64,000 nucleotides of DNA from Deltaproteobacteria bacterium (lineage in GTDB: Bacteria; Myxococcota_C; UBA6777): positions 29,003-93,002 of the forward strand of contig PCBK01000164.1 in the NCBI GenBank assembly GCA_002731275.1, read 5' to 3'. Below, in pieces: positions 18,545-28,163 of the stretch (position 1 is the first letter of the stretch; every line of letters starts with the position of its first letter). Position numbers and translations under genes: made by a program. The notes under the pieces were generated by a model. That model worked only from the letters and a program-made list of their open reading frames with translations. It did no database searches and was not told where the DNA came from.

Positions 18545-19444
18545 TCAGCGGGTTGTGTACAATTGTGTGGTGTGTGTTGAGAAGGTTGGAGCGGGGGTGG
18601 AGAACTTGCGGGGGTCGACGGCTGGAAGCTCTGGGAGGACGGACTCTCTCGTACGTGGGACCGTGAGCGCGCAGTCGATGAGTTGGTAAACATAAGAGCT
18701 CGCGAAGAGCCCAAGAGAGGCAAATTGCACGATCTGCCATGCCTGCGCGATCCCGACAACGTCTTCGGGAAAACGACCTCGCTGTGAGGAGTTTGGGTCG
18801 ACGATCTGCAGGCTGGAAATCACCCCGTAACCTGCGATATTAAAACCCAAAAAGACGACCTGTGAGGCCAAAAATCCGGCGGCCTTTCCCCAGTGATTGT
18901 GGACGATGTAAGGCACCCCAAAAGGCACGACACATAGCAGCGGATTGAAGTGCTCAACGCGACGATCAAATCGTAGCTTGACGACCTGCAAGGAGACCTT
19001 TGGTTTGTCTTGTGTGCGGATCAAGACGTCGAGCTTCTTCTTGATGCGACGACGTACACGCTTGAAAAAACTTACCATACTGGGAGGATAGCGGGCCGGG
19101 TCGATCGTCTTGCGGCGTGGGTAAGCGTAGAGGTAAAGTTCGAATTCACGGCGGGCGCGTCGGCGCTGTTTGGCGTAGTAATAGGCTACACCGAGGAGTT
19201 TGTGTGCTTCGTTGCGCTTTTGTGCGTCGCTGAGTTTGCCGGGGCTGGGATACAAGAGCTCGCGGAAGATCTTGATGGCTTTCTTGTACGTCCCAAATTG
19301 CAGGTGGTTGATCGCCGTATCGTAGAGCTCCTCTGGCGACTTTTCGGCGTGTGCCATACCCGGTGAGAGGAACAGCAAGCCCCCCAATATCACCCCCAAG
19401 AGCAAGTGTGGGATACACAAGAGTCGACAGCCAGATATGCTCAT
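18545..19444 (-). CDS. Exported TPR and membrane protein, coupled to Ser/Thr kinase
   Basis: 299 residues. A signal peptide (PHLLLGVILGGLLFLSPGMAHA) is followed by a TPR-like pair (AINHLQFGTYKKAIKIFREL, LLGVAYYYAKQRRRARREFELYL), a basic stretch (RVRRRIKKK), and two or three membrane segments (AAGFLASQVVFLGFNIAGYG; FASLGLFASSYVYQLIDCAL). This layout is common in Myxococcota genes beside Hanks kinases. Its ATG overlaps the stop of the kinase gene by four bases, so translation is coupled and a joint signalling complex in the envelope is likely. Function not known. Confidence 0.8.
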   Translation of the reverse strand: MSISGCRLLCIPHLLLGVILGGLLFLSPGMAHAEKSPEELYDTAINHLQFGTYKKAIKIFRELLYPSPGKLSDAQKRNEAHKLLGVAYYYAKQRRRARREFELYLYAYPRRKTIDPARYPPSMVSFFKRVRRRIKKKLDVLIRTQDKPKVSLQVVKLRFDRRVEHFNPLLCVVPFGVPYIVHNHWGKAAGFLASQVVFLGFNIAGYGVISSLQIVDPNSSQRGRFPEDVVGIAQAWQIVQFASLGLFASSYVYQLIDCALTVPRTRESVLPELPAVDPRKFSTPAPTFSTHTTQLYTTR

Positions 19445-21711
19445 TCTTTGTTTCCACCACGAGGTGTGCGTTTTGTACCCTTTCGGATATCAACCGTCCC
19501 CAGCTCGTAGGTCTCAGCCTGGCGGATACGAATGCGTTGTTCCCATCTGTAATGAGCGTTGAAGAGCTCCACAAACACACTGACCTCTTTGCGGTTTTTT
19601 CCCCAACGCCATGGGACTTTGATCTCTTTGAAAGTGGTCCCGACTTTACCCAGCAACAAGCCCCCAATACGGACTGAAGTGTTTTCAAAGCGGCTGCGTA
19701 CTTTGAGCTTCGCAGGTGCCGCCCCAATTTTGAGGCTGATGCGGATCATTGGATTTTTGAGTGGATAGGGCCGAAAGGGTTCATTGCGCCTGAGCTGTGC
19801 CTCGATCGGTTTGCTCTTATCTGCGTCGACGCGAAGTTTGATGTAACGGGTGGACGGGATCGCATAAGGGTGATGTAAGCGAACTCTGACGACACGTCCT
19901 CCAGGCCCTGAAGAGACTCTGTAGTAAAGTTTTTCACGACTCCTTCCGCGTCTCAGGAAGGTGCCGTCCTCATCCTCAATGTGGACATTCGCCCAGGGAC
20001 TGACAAAGATACCGATCTTGCGTTTGGGGTAAAACTTGACGACCTCAGCTCGGCGCTCAGGAGGTTGAGAACGCTTCACACGTAGAGGTGGTGGCAAGAA
20101 CAGGGTAAAGACACCTTGTTTGAGCTGCTTTTGGTCTCTGTAGTAGTGGAGTGTAAAGGGCTCTTTGCCTTCGAGACGGTATTGTCGAATCCCACGTTTT
20201 CCGGGGATCGGCTCCACTGCACCATTTTTGCCCATACGGACGAAGCCGCGTCCTTTGGCCTCGCGAACCTGCAAGAAGAATCGTTTTGTGCGACGACCGT
20301 AGCGACAGCGATACATGAACTTCGCGTCAAAGATTGGCAGAGTGATCCAAGCTCGTCGAATGCGCAAGCGCAGCGTCTGTCGTTCGATGACACGGACAGG
20401 TGTGGGGAGATTACGCCTCTTGGTCGGTGGCGTTGTGCGTTTTGGGGTTTGCTTTCTTGTTGAGGGAGGGGTGTCGCTTACACCTCCATCAGCTCCTTTG
20501 GCCAGCGGTGATGTGTTGCGTTTGGGAGGTTTGCCGTGAGGTTGCGTTGGGAAGATTGTCTGTATTCCCCACCATCCAAGCCCTACGAGTAAGATGACTG
20601 CGGCTGCGATGCCGAAGATGCGGAAACGTTGAAGCCAGTTGTCTCTGTTGGAGATGCGCTCGACGAGTGCGTCGATCTCTTCGTCTTGTGGGGCGAGCGC
20701 GAGGACGCGATTGCAGCGATCGAGTGCTGCTGCGTAGCGATTTTCGCTGACGAGCGCGCTCGCACGTTTTTTGAGCTGTGTGATGATCCGCTGCTTGATC
20801 TGTGGCTCAGTTCCTTTGGGATTGATCAGGTAACTGCGCAAGATCGCTTCAGGTTGTTCGAGTCCTGACTCGATCAGATATTGGAGCAGATCGTGGCGAA
20901 ATTCATCGACTGAGCTGTATCGATCCGCTGGTTGCCGGGCGATCGCCCGACGAATGATCCTCGCGAGCTCACGTCCGATGCCTGGTCGAGCGAGCTCGGG
21001 ATCTGTGTACTTACTCGTCGCCACAGCCTGCATTGTCGCGACAGGGTTGCTGCTCTGGAAGGGATGTTTGCGGCAGGCCAAGCGGTAGAGGATGACGCCG
21101 AGGGCGAATAGGTCGGTCCGTTTGTCTCCAGGACGTCCTTCGATTTGTTCGGGGGCCATGTAGGCAGGTGAACCGAGGATCGTCCCGGTGCGGGTGATCG
21201 ACTCAGTGTCGAGGATGCGCGCGAGACCAAAGTCTGCGAGCTTGGGCATCCCATTGCTTTGTAAGAGGACGTTTTCGGGCTTGAGATCGCGGTGGATGAT
21301 ATTTTGTTGGTGGGCGTGTTCGAGGGCTGGCAGGACACTCGCGACGAGACATGCGGCGAGCTCACAGAGAGGAAACTCACCCTCTTCGAGGAAGTCCTGG
21401 AGGGTCCGCCCGTCCACAAATTCCATGACGATGTAGGCCGGCTTGCTCTCGTCATTCTCGAAGGATAGATCGTAGATTTTGACGATCCCTGGGTGATGGA
21501 GGCGTGCGACAGCTTGGGCTTCTCCACGGAATCGTTCGCGGTGCATGGGGTCTTTCGCGAGATGAGGATGAAGGATCTTTACGGCGACTTCACGTTTGAG
21601 CACAGTATCTTCCCCACAAAATACCGTAGCCATACCGCCCTGCCCCACTTCATCACGAAGCAGGTAACGATCGATCATTTCTCCCTTTTCGATAGGTAAT
21701 GTGATTCCCAT
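19441..21711 (-). CDS. Transmembrane Hanks-type Ser/Thr protein kinase
   Basis: 756 residues. The N-terminal kinase domain (about 16-285) has the Gly loop VGQGGMATVF, ATP Lys45, catalytic HRDLKPEN (Asp142), DFG (160-162) and the GSPAYMAPEQ activation segment, so it should be active. A short TPR-like helix pair precedes one membrane helix (about 365-383, GIAAAVILLVGLGWWGI). The outer part has a Pro/Thr/Lys linker and beta-rich, PEGA-like modules ending in VFVELFNAHYRWEQRIRI. It would sense an envelope signal and phosphorylate cytoplasmic targets such as FHA proteins. The start at 21711 has AGGA nine bases upstream; an ATG at codon 12 is possible. Confidence 0.95.
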   Translation of the reverse strand: MGITLPIEKGEMIDRYLLRDEVGQGGMATVFCGEDTVLKREVAVKILHPHLAKDPMHRERFRGEAQAVARLHHPGIVKIYDLSFENDESKPAYIVMEFVDGRTLQDFLEEGEFPLCELAACLVASVLPALEHAHQQNIIHRDLKPENVLLQSNGMPKLADFGLARILDTESITRTGTILGSPAYMAPEQIEGRPGDKRTDLFALGVILYRLACRKHPFQSSNPVATMQAVATSKYTDPELARPGIGRELARIIRRAIARQPADRYSSVDEFRHDLLQYLIESGLEQPEAILRSYLINPKGTEPQIKQRIITQLKKRASALVSENRYAAALDRCNRVLALAPQDEEIDALVERISNRDNWLQRFRIFGIAAAVILLVGLGWWGIQTIFPTQPHGKPPKRNTSPLAKGADGGVSDTPPSTRKQTPKRTTPPTKRRNLPTPVRVIERQTLRLRIRRAWITLPIFDAKFMYRCRYGRRTKRFFLQVREAKGRGFVRMGKNGAVEPIPGKRGIRQYRLEGKEPFTLHYYRDQKQLKQGVFTLFLPPPLRVKRSQPPERRAEVVKFYPKRKIGIFVSPWANVHIEDEDGTFLRRGRSREKLYYRVSSGPGGRVVRVRLHHPYAIPSTRYIKLRVDADKSKPIEAQLRRNEPFRPYPLKNPMIRISLKIGAAPAKLKVRSRFENTSVRIGGLLLGKVGTTFKEIKVPWRWGKNRKEVSVFVELFNAHYRWEQRIRIRQAETYELGTVDIRKGTKRTPRGGNKE

Positions 21712-22788
21712 GCCGCGAAATCCTATCCCAAAAAAATATGCTTCTGTTGTACCGGATCATTGAATGAATAACAAGACGCTCGTGCGCAGAAGCTCAAAAC
21801 AAAGATCATCGACACACACAACACAAATGTTTCTATGATGTGCGAATTGTTTTGGCGTTGTACTTTGACCAAAAGAAGTCCAAATACACAGGAAGGACAT
21901 GATCGGAGGAAAAAACGCGACGCAATAATGACATCTATGACATAGCCCCCTCAAAAATTTGATAGGCAAAGATGCCCCTTGTCTCCCCCTTGAAGAACTT
22001 AATTTTCTGTTGTGTAAGCGTTTTTGATGGAAGTTGAAGAGTGGTTCACTTTTTGCTTAAAGGGTGCCATGTAAGCATGATGTAAGCATGATTGATTGTC
22101 ATTTTGTCTTTGAATTGTTTTTTTGTTTCTCTTCTTTTTATGTTTGTTCTTTTGCATTCCTTTTTGTTTCATTTTTTTTGAGACGTCTGTTTTTTTCTTT
22201 TCTGAAGTGCCTTCGTTTCTTCTTTACAAGAATATCTTTGTTTCCTCTCTGATTGTGCCTGCCATTTCATACGTTTATGTGTATATATTTCCTTGTTTTT
22301 TCTTTATGTTGATTCCCGCATACAAGCATTTCGTACACCTTGTTTTTTTTTGCATGTGTCTGTTTTGTGTACACTCTTTTGTATCATGGACAACCTGTAG
22401 GCGTTTATTTTTGTAAACATTTTTTGAAAGCATCACTGTTCTTTTTTTCTCTTTGTCTTTCTATCATGTGTCTCCCCACCCTGTTTCGGCAAGCTCTTGC
22501 CACTCCTCAACCCAAATCAATTTCAGCGCAAAAAAATCGACTTTTTCTGATAATAGATCTACTCCTCATACGTCTATCCAACGAGTGCACGGCGATGTGC
22601 TGCTCGAAAGTTGCATCTCAAACCAACAAAAACATGCACTTATAGAATCGGGACATGATTGTCTGGATCGTGTCGCGCGTGACAGTGTTTGGTCTTTCTT
22701 TGGTTGGAGAGAGGTTGGAGAGGCTGTCTGGTGTTCCCAATGTTGTCCCGAGACAAATGGATCCTGGTTTGGACGTGTTGGAAAAAAT
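21712..22788. other. Gene-poor region with T-rich tract
   Basis: About 1.1 kb without a credible gene. From about 22100 to 22480 the plus strand is strongly T-rich with many runs of T5-T8 and few A or G. Frames open there would encode Phe-rich junk (22064-22252, 22123-22416) with no ribosome site. The first 200 bp are the upstream region of the kinase gene. The remainder holds no palindrome or repeat that I can see. Confidence 0.5.
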
Positions 22789-23343
22789 TCAGGTGATCAT
22801 CTTTTTGATCCGAGGCAGCAATTCCTCCCAAGAGAAGGCACATGAGCGCTTCAAGGAGAGCTTGTCGTGTGCGCAGACGACGACAGTAAGCCCATGAAAA
22901 GAAAATAATTTCTTTGCAAGAGGGTGTGCTTCGGCTTCGAGCGTGCCTTCAAACACTAAGCGTCCCGAGGCGGGACAGGAAGGATGAACAGGGAAGTCTC
23001 TGTACATATCTTTGCGTTTTTCGAGTTGCACAAAGTCGATTGGGTTTCGATATTGTAGAAAGATTCTTTTGATCTCTGGAAACAAATCGGACCAATCAGC
23101 GTCTTTGGATTTTCGAAAACGCACGTGATGTCGCATCAGCGAGATCTTGTGTATGTCCTTGAGAGAGAGAATATCAGCGACCCAGGGATACGTCATCGAG
23201 AGCACGTCGGGCGATGAATTCGCGTCAAATCGCTCAGACATCTCGACAGTTAACTCTTGTCGCATGTGAAAATTAAGCAGATTTGGGTTAGGTGGATATT
23301 CAGAAACGATACTTGGACTTGGGGGGCAGGTCTTTGGATCCAT
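22789..23343 (-). CDS. Tandem Nfu/NifU N-terminal-like domain protein
   Basis: 184 residues, cytoplasmic. Residues 1-100 fit the Nfu_N domain (YPPNPNLLNFHM as the TPNP box, ...RKSKDADWSDLFPEIKRIFL as the closing DDxDW helix). Residues 115-184 repeat the pattern (HPSCPASGRLVFEGTL, HPLAKKLFSFHGLTVVV, FSWEELLPRIKKMI). The usual C-terminal NifU domain with its CxxC cluster ligand is absent, so direct Fe-S scaffolding is unlikely unless in partnership. The ATG has AGGA eight bases upstream. Stand-alone gene, divergent from the small gene at 23565. Confidence 0.6.
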   Translation of the reverse strand: MDPKTCPPSPSIVSEYPPNPNLLNFHMRQELTVEMSERFDANSSPDVLSMTYPWVADILSLKDIHKISLMRHHVRFRKSKDADWSDLFPEIKRIFLQYRNPIDFVQLEKRKDMYRDFPVHPSCPASGRLVFEGTLEAEAHPLAKKLFSFHGLTVVVCAHDKLSLKRSCAFSWEELLPRIKKMIT

Positions 23344-23564
23344 GGTTTCTTCCTGACATCAAAACAAATAGAAACACCACACCATGTGTGGCCACTTATA
23401 GGGTAACCCCATCCATTGTGTATGAGGCTTCTTGCACAAACACGATGCTTTTGGGACAATATCCTCAAGGAAAGGGTCTGTTTGTCCGATTATAACAGAG
23501 ATACACCAAGATGATGCCAGGGATCTTTGTGTCGCGGGACAGGACAGGTCAGATAGGTTGTTGA

Positions 23565-23882
23565 ATGGTATACGGAAAAAGATTTAAAAAGGAGCGAGTA
23601 CAGACGCCAGGACGAGGGACTCGACCTGGGCGCAGGCGACCACGTATCGACTCACTCCAGCCCCCTTCAGGCGCGCACCCGATCTTCGAAGGTCATGGCG
23701 CCTACCTCTTTCAGCTCCTCTTGCAGCTGTCCACCATGTCCGATCTCCAGTGTACGAGAGCCAATCAACTCGTCAACTTGATCCTTCAAGAGATGGACAT
23801 CCTCGAACAAAACCTCGAACCAGATCACGACCAAGACACTCTTGCGTTGTTCGCGCAGATCAAATCCGACCTCGACGCCTGA
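23565..23882 (+). CDS. Small hypothetical protein
   Basis: 105 residues. The first 30 are Arg/Gly-rich with odd composition; from residue 58 (MSDLQCTRANQLVNL...) it is a helical acidic segment ending QIKSDLDA. The ribosome site before the ATG is weak (AGGT), and a 48-residue product from the inner ATG at 23736 is possible. No family recognised. Because the N-terminal part is unlike a normal coding sequence, the gene may be a remnant or a wrong call. Confidence 0.3.
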   Translation: MVYGKRFKKERVQTPGRGTRPGRRRPRIDSLQPPSGAHPIFEGHGAYLFQLLLQLSTMSDLQCTRANQLVNLILQEMDILEQNLEPDHDQDTLALFAQIKSDLDA

Positions 23883-24195
23883 CAACAGCACACCACAAGA
23901 CATCTTCACCTAAGCCCCTTCATGTCCGATTTTTTGGATTTTCCTCACACATTGCATTACAACACAAACAACCATCATGTTTGGTGGGATAGATTGACAA
24001 CGTGTGACTTGCGCTTTGGTGTGACGGACCCTATCTCAAAAGATACCCGGAACATCGAAAGCCCGTAGCAAAAAGAAGTGATGTATCCAGAGAGGATAGA
24101 TCGACGCTGTCATTGGTTACACACAACCAGCGCTTGTCATGGAGACAGGTGACAGATCTTTGTGAACGCTCACATGGAACAAAAATGGAGGCAAG
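23883..24195. other. Intergenic region upstream of beta-barrel gene
   Basis: 313 bp that should contain the promoter of the outer-membrane protein gene. A TTGACA lies at about 23994 but no convincing -10 follows at the right distance. No repeats or hairpins recognised. Confidence 0.35.
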
Positions 24196-25014
24196 ATGAC
24201 CGGATATATGGCCGCTCCACAAACAAAAGAAGACAAAACACTACACACACCACACCCCACATCTCCCTGGAAGCTTTTGTGTTTGGTGGTGTGCTTGCTT
24301 CTTCTCCCTTACACGACCGCACACGCAGAGGAGAAGAAAGAGGTCGAGACGTCAGCGATGGGGGCGAGTCTGCTCCAGCCTGGTGAGGTCGCCATGACGT
24401 TTGGCGTGGGATTCCCTGACGCCTTCTTTCGCTTTGACTTTGCCAACTCCGAATCCATCAATCTCGCCGCACAGATCAAGTTCAATTACAACCTGAGTAT
24501 CCCCTTCTTTGGCGCGAATGTTTTCGCGACGATGCCCACTCGTTTTGGCATCGTGCAAAACTCCGAGCTCAACTTTGCCCTTCTCGCAGAACCTGGAATC
24601 TACCTTGGAGGAGGCCACTTCGACGGCTTCTACATTGGTATCCCACTCAACCTCGGCGCCCTCTTTTCTCTGCACCTCGTCCCTAAACTCTCGATCAACT
24701 TCGGGATCGAGTTTCCGATGTTGCTCGCCTTTGACGTGACCAATGGTACCAGAACCATCAACGGCTTTGGCGACAAGATCAACCCCATCGGTTTCAATCT
24801 CCCGATCGAGTTTGTAGTCGGCGCGGAGTACAGAATTAACAAGCAGCTCGCGTTGTTTGCGCGGTTGTCAGGTGGACCTTCGTTATTTGTCGGTACACTC
24901 GCCGAGCTTGAATCTGCCGCCACACCTGGAAACAGTGGACGACCTGTTGACAGCGTCATCGCGACAGGTGTGCTTCGCTTCGCGATCGGTTTGGTGTACC
25001 GCAGAAATCCCTGA
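24196..25014 (+). CDS. Outer-membrane beta-barrel protein
   Basis: 272 residues. An N-terminal extension of about 25 residues precedes a signal peptide core (LLCLVVCLLLLPYTTAHA). The mature part alternates polar and hydrophobic residues in strands separated by short turns (MTFGVGFPDAFFRFDF, INLAAQIKFNYNLSI, LFSLHLVPKLSINFGIEFP, ALFARLSGGPSLFVG) and ends in a strand LRFAIGLVYRR. This fits a small barrel of perhaps 8-10 strands. The ATG has GGAGG five bases upstream. Convergent with the CADD gene, 50 bp apart. Cargo or role unknown. Confidence 0.75.
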   Translation: MTGYMAAPQTKEDKTLHTPHPTSPWKLLCLVVCLLLLPYTTAHAEEKKEVETSAMGASLLQPGEVAMTFGVGFPDAFFRFDFANSESINLAAQIKFNYNLSIPFFGANVFATMPTRFGIVQNSELNFALLAEPGIYLGGGHFDGFYIGIPLNLGALFSLHLVPKLSINFGIEFPMLLAFDVTNGTRTINGFGDKINPIGFNLPIEFVVGAEYRINKQLALFARLSGGPSLFVGTLAELESAATPGNSGRPVDSVIATGVLRFAIGLVYRRNP

Positions 25015-25065
25015 GTATATTGTTTGGTGTTTTGAAGGGGATGGTTTTTGTAGGAAAGGGGAACT

Positions 25066-25746
25066 TCAGCAGGAGATGCCAGCTTGATGACAGACACCGT
25101 CAAGGATGTTCCAGTTGGCGTCGAGTGCTGTTTGTGCGGCTTCGAAGATCACGTGAGAAGGTGTCCCAGCCTGAATGGACTGTTGAAGTGCCCATCTAGC
25201 CTCTTCGCGGTGACGTTGATCGGCCTCTTGGTGGACTTCAAAGTAGGCGAGTGTGCGTGCGTCATGAATGTGATAGTGTTCGCGTAAACCCTGGATCTTT
25301 GAGGCAGAGAGTTCGGGTTGTTGACTCTCATAGGTGTATAGGGCAGCGAGGGCGGGGGCAGAACCTTGGTCACATAGACGCCTGAAGATCTTGACGGCTT
25401 GTTCGACCTCTGGGACAGGTTCAGCGTCGAGCACTTCGTGTCGAGAGATCCCCAAACCAGCAGCAAATTGAAGCCATAGTTCGTGGTGGGCGTAAGGTTC
25501 ACCAAGTTCTTCTTCGAGGTTTTCTTCGAGGAGGTGGTAGATCTCAGGATCTCGGGTCCACTTCATCGCGCGCTCGATATAGTTGGGGAAGGCAGCGACA
25601 TGAGGGTAGTAAACCCACGCATAAATTGCGAGAGCTTCCTGCCTGAGTTCGCCAACAGACCACGCTTGATGAAAGGGATGATGGAGCACACTGTGTGTGT
25701 CGATCAGCCGATCCAGCTGGTGTAAAATGCGTTCGCAATCTGTCAA
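25066..25746 (-). CDS. CADD-family (PqqC/TenA-fold) diiron protein, variant
   Basis: 226 residues. Strong pattern match to the chlamydial CADD family, whose member makes p-aminobenzoate for folate by cleaving its own Tyr27 with a dimetal centre. The metal ligands are present: Glu in NLEEELGE, His in AHHELW, Glu in LYTYESQ (E140) and the HQEADQRH triad (H172, D176, H179). The amino-donor Lys is present in SASKIQGL (K150). At the Tyr27 position the motif reads HPFHQAW, with His26 instead of Tyr. So the self-sacrificing route as described may not operate. The TTG start at 25746 is chosen because GGAG lies six bases before it. No folate genes nearby. Residue numbers of the chlamydial protein are from memory. 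Confidence 0.85.
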   Translation of the reverse strand: MTDCERILHQLDRLIDTHSVLHHPFHQAWSVGELRQEALAIYAWVYYPHVAAFPNYIERAMKWTRDPEIYHLLEENLEEELGEPYAHHELWLQFAAGLGISRHEVLDAEPVPEVEQAVKIFRRLCDQGSAPALAALYTYESQQPELSASKIQGLREHYHIHDARTLAYFEVHQEADQRHREEARWALQQSIQAGTPSHVIFEAAQTALDANWNILDGVCHQAGISC

Positions 25747-26091
25747 TGTACACTCCAAAAACGTCTGATGTGAGTTGCTCGCTCACGTTTTGAGAGCAGG
25801 TTGTTGTCTTGTGGGTATTGTTGGCTGGAGTGGTCATGAGTACCAACCGATACAATAGCCCTAGTCTATCTATTCTATAGACACATCACATCACTTTGTC
25901 CAGATCCAAATCAAGTGATGACAACATTTTCACAATGGTGGAGATGTCTAGCGCTTTTTCTTTGCCTTCAGATCTGCTATACAGAGTGCGGTTTTGTGGC
26001 AGGGTATGGTGCTTTCTTTTGATCCGACGACAAACATATTTGGTATACGTTGCCCAAAAAGCCCTATTTATTGGATGGAGGTAGTGTCTCG
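25747..26091. other. Divergent intergenic region
   Basis: 345 bp between the CADD gene and the GT-C operon. It contains one inverted repeat, GTCTAT-N7-ATAGAC (25864-25882). No clear promoter pair stands out. No small gene seen. Confidence 0.35.
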
Positions 26092-28134
26092 ATGGAGCAG
26101 GAATACGGCAAGAGCTTCATACGACGGGTCCATATCCCGTTGGGTCTTTTGTTGGCAGGTGGATATCTGATCGTCTTGTTGATGACGAGTCAGATGGGGT
26201 TTTGCCGGGATGAAGGCTATTATTTTCGGGCAGGCGAGCTGTACATCACGTGGGTCGAGAAGTTTGCGACACAAGTGCGTACAGGAAAACCCCTACGCGC
26301 GCTGCAACGCAAAGAGATCGAACGTTATTGGAAGTACAACTCCGAGCACCCTCCCCTCGCGAAGCTGATGATGGGCGCGTCCTGGTGGGTGTTCTCCAAA
26401 AAGCTCAAGTGGTTATCCAACGCAGATGGTTTCAGGCTGCCGGGGATGTTTTGGGCGAGTTTGATGATCTTTATCGTCTTCGTCTGGGGCGCACAGGCCT
26501 GGAATCTAAGGGTGGGGCTGTTCGCGGCGTTCGCCTTGATGTTGATGCCGCGCTTCTTTTTTCACGGTCACCTCGCGGCCTTTGATGTCCCTGTCGCGGC
26601 CTTATGGTTACTCGTCACCTACGCTTTTTGGCGGAGTATGCGTAGCCCTGGTTGGGGATTGCTCACGGGGATCTTCTTTGGGCTCGCCCTCGCGACCAAG
26701 CATAACTCCTGGATCTTGCCTGCGCCGCTCGGTTTTTACTGGCTATGTCAATCCTGGAACAAGTTCCGCTTTAAGGCCTACCCCGATGACAGTTACCAAC
26801 TGCGCTTTCCTGGACTCCCTGGTGCGTTGTTCGCCTCGGTGATTATCGGTCCTATCATCTTGTTTGCGCTGTGGCCTTTGCTGTGGCCCTCCAATCTGCT
26901 CTCGATCGCCTCCTGGAAGGCCACAACCGTCCGATATCTTCGAGAATACGTTGGTTTTCACCTGCATCACGTACACTACGACGCGTACTACTTCGGGACA
27001 CTTCATCTCAAGCCTCCGTTTCCGTGGCACTTTCCCTTTGGGATGACGATCGTGACGTTCCCATTGGTGACAGTGCTGCTCGCGCTCGGTGGGACGTGGT
27101 ACATGATCCGTCAACAGCGCCTGATCACCCACGCGATCTGGTGGTCTGTTCGGATCTTTCAGATGCTCTTTTCATTGCTTCGCCCGATCTTTGGGCTGTT
27201 GCTGTCGTTGATCTTGTTTATCCCCCTCGTGCTGCTCGGTGTACTCTCCGTTGTCTTGTGGGTGATCGAGATCCTGGGATTCTTGCTTCCTGGTGCGGTC
27301 GGCTCATGGGTTCGCGAACAATCTTCATGGGCGCGTTCAAGTTCCATTGAGTTGAATCGCGATCTTCAGCAATTTAACCAGTGGGGATTGATCCAGGAGG
27401 TCGGTCGCGAATACAGACATCGTCCTGTTGGACCTGCCGACAAGACGGGGCTGCTTTGGTTGCTCAACGCCTCCGTCCCGATGGTGGTCATCGCCCTTCC
27501 CTCCACGCCGATCTTTGGTGGGACCAAGCACTGGATGCCTGCGTGGCCCTTCCTCGCGCTGCTCGCGGGGATCTGTTTTGAGCGCGTCTGTGCTTCCTTC
27601 CTGCGCGCGTGGCCCACGGAACAAGCCCAACGTAAAACACTTATCTATGCGGGACTTGGCGTCCTCTTTCTGGCACCAGCGCTTGTTGGTTTGGTGCGCT
27701 CCCATCCTCACGGCCTCGCCTACTACAACACACTCGTCGGTGGACCAAGAGGGAGCGCAAACTGGAAGCTCCAGCGCGCCTTCTGGGCACCCACGATGAG
27801 ACAGGCTCTGCCCTGGATGAACGCCAACATGAAAGACGCACGCGGCAATAAAAAAGGCACCGTGTGGGTTCACTTTCATGACACCAACTGGGACTCCGCA
27901 AGGATGTATGTGCGTGACGGACTCATGTCGCCGCGCATTCGCGCACGGTGGAGCGCTTACCGCCCCACACAATACATGGCGTTCATCCACCAAAAGTGGC
28001 TACGCACACAACTTTACCAGAGCCTTACCCTCCTCGGCGCCAGAAACCCCGTTTATGGGGTCTATGTCGATGATGTCCCTCTGATCACATTCTGGGAACG
28101 AAATCCACGCCCCTCCAACCACATTCGATGGTGA
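26092..28134 (+). CDS. GT-C (PMT/ArnT-like) membrane glycosyltransferase
   Basis: 680 residues with about 11-12 membrane helices. The first periplasmic loop has the acidic motif RDEGYYF, and later EHPPLAKLMMG, the HPP signature of protein O-mannosyltransferase/ArnT (GT39/GT83) enzymes, which move sugars from polyprenyl phosphate carriers to proteins or lipid A in the periplasm. The ATG at 26092 follows GGAGGT by nine bases; 14 more codons are open upstream. The next gene starts 29 bp downstream and is a second GT-C protein, so the two probably glycosylate the same pathway. Acceptor unknown. Confidence 0.85.
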   Translation: MEQEYGKSFIRRVHIPLGLLLAGGYLIVLLMTSQMGFCRDEGYYFRAGELYITWVEKFATQVRTGKPLRALQRKEIERYWKYNSEHPPLAKLMMGASWWVFSKKLKWLSNADGFRLPGMFWASLMIFIVFVWGAQAWNLRVGLFAAFALMLMPRFFFHGHLAAFDVPVAALWLLVTYAFWRSMRSPGWGLLTGIFFGLALATKHNSWILPAPLGFYWLCQSWNKFRFKAYPDDSYQLRFPGLPGALFASVIIGPIILFALWPLLWPSNLLSIASWKATTVRYLREYVGFHLHHVHYDAYYFGTLHLKPPFPWHFPFGMTIVTFPLVTVLLALGGTWYMIRQQRLITHAIWWSVRIFQMLFSLLRPIFGLLLSLILFIPLVLLGVLSVVLWVIEILGFLLPGAVGSWVREQSSWARSSSIELNRDLQQFNQWGLIQEVGREYRHRPVGPADKTGLLWLLNASVPMVVIALPSTPIFGGTKHWMPAWPFLALLAGICFERVCASFLRAWPTEQAQRKTLIYAGLGVLFLAPALVGLVRSHPHGLAYYNTLVGGPRGSANWKLQRAFWAPTMRQALPWMNANMKDARGNKKGTVWVHFHDTNWDSARMYVRDGLMSPRIRARWSAYRPTQYMAFIHQKWLRTQLYQSLTLLGARNPVYGVYVDDVPLITFWERNPRPSNHIRW

Positions 28135-28163
28135 ATTGCTTCAAGGAATAGGAATCGCGAAAC

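Noticed and set aside
22064..22416. Phe-rich small plus-strand frames
   Set aside because: They arise from the T-rich tract, have no ribosome site and no family resemblance.
23600..23700. Possible structured RNA or tRNA
   Set aside because: GC-rich segment without a T-loop sequence or cloverleaf; SRP RNA core also absent.
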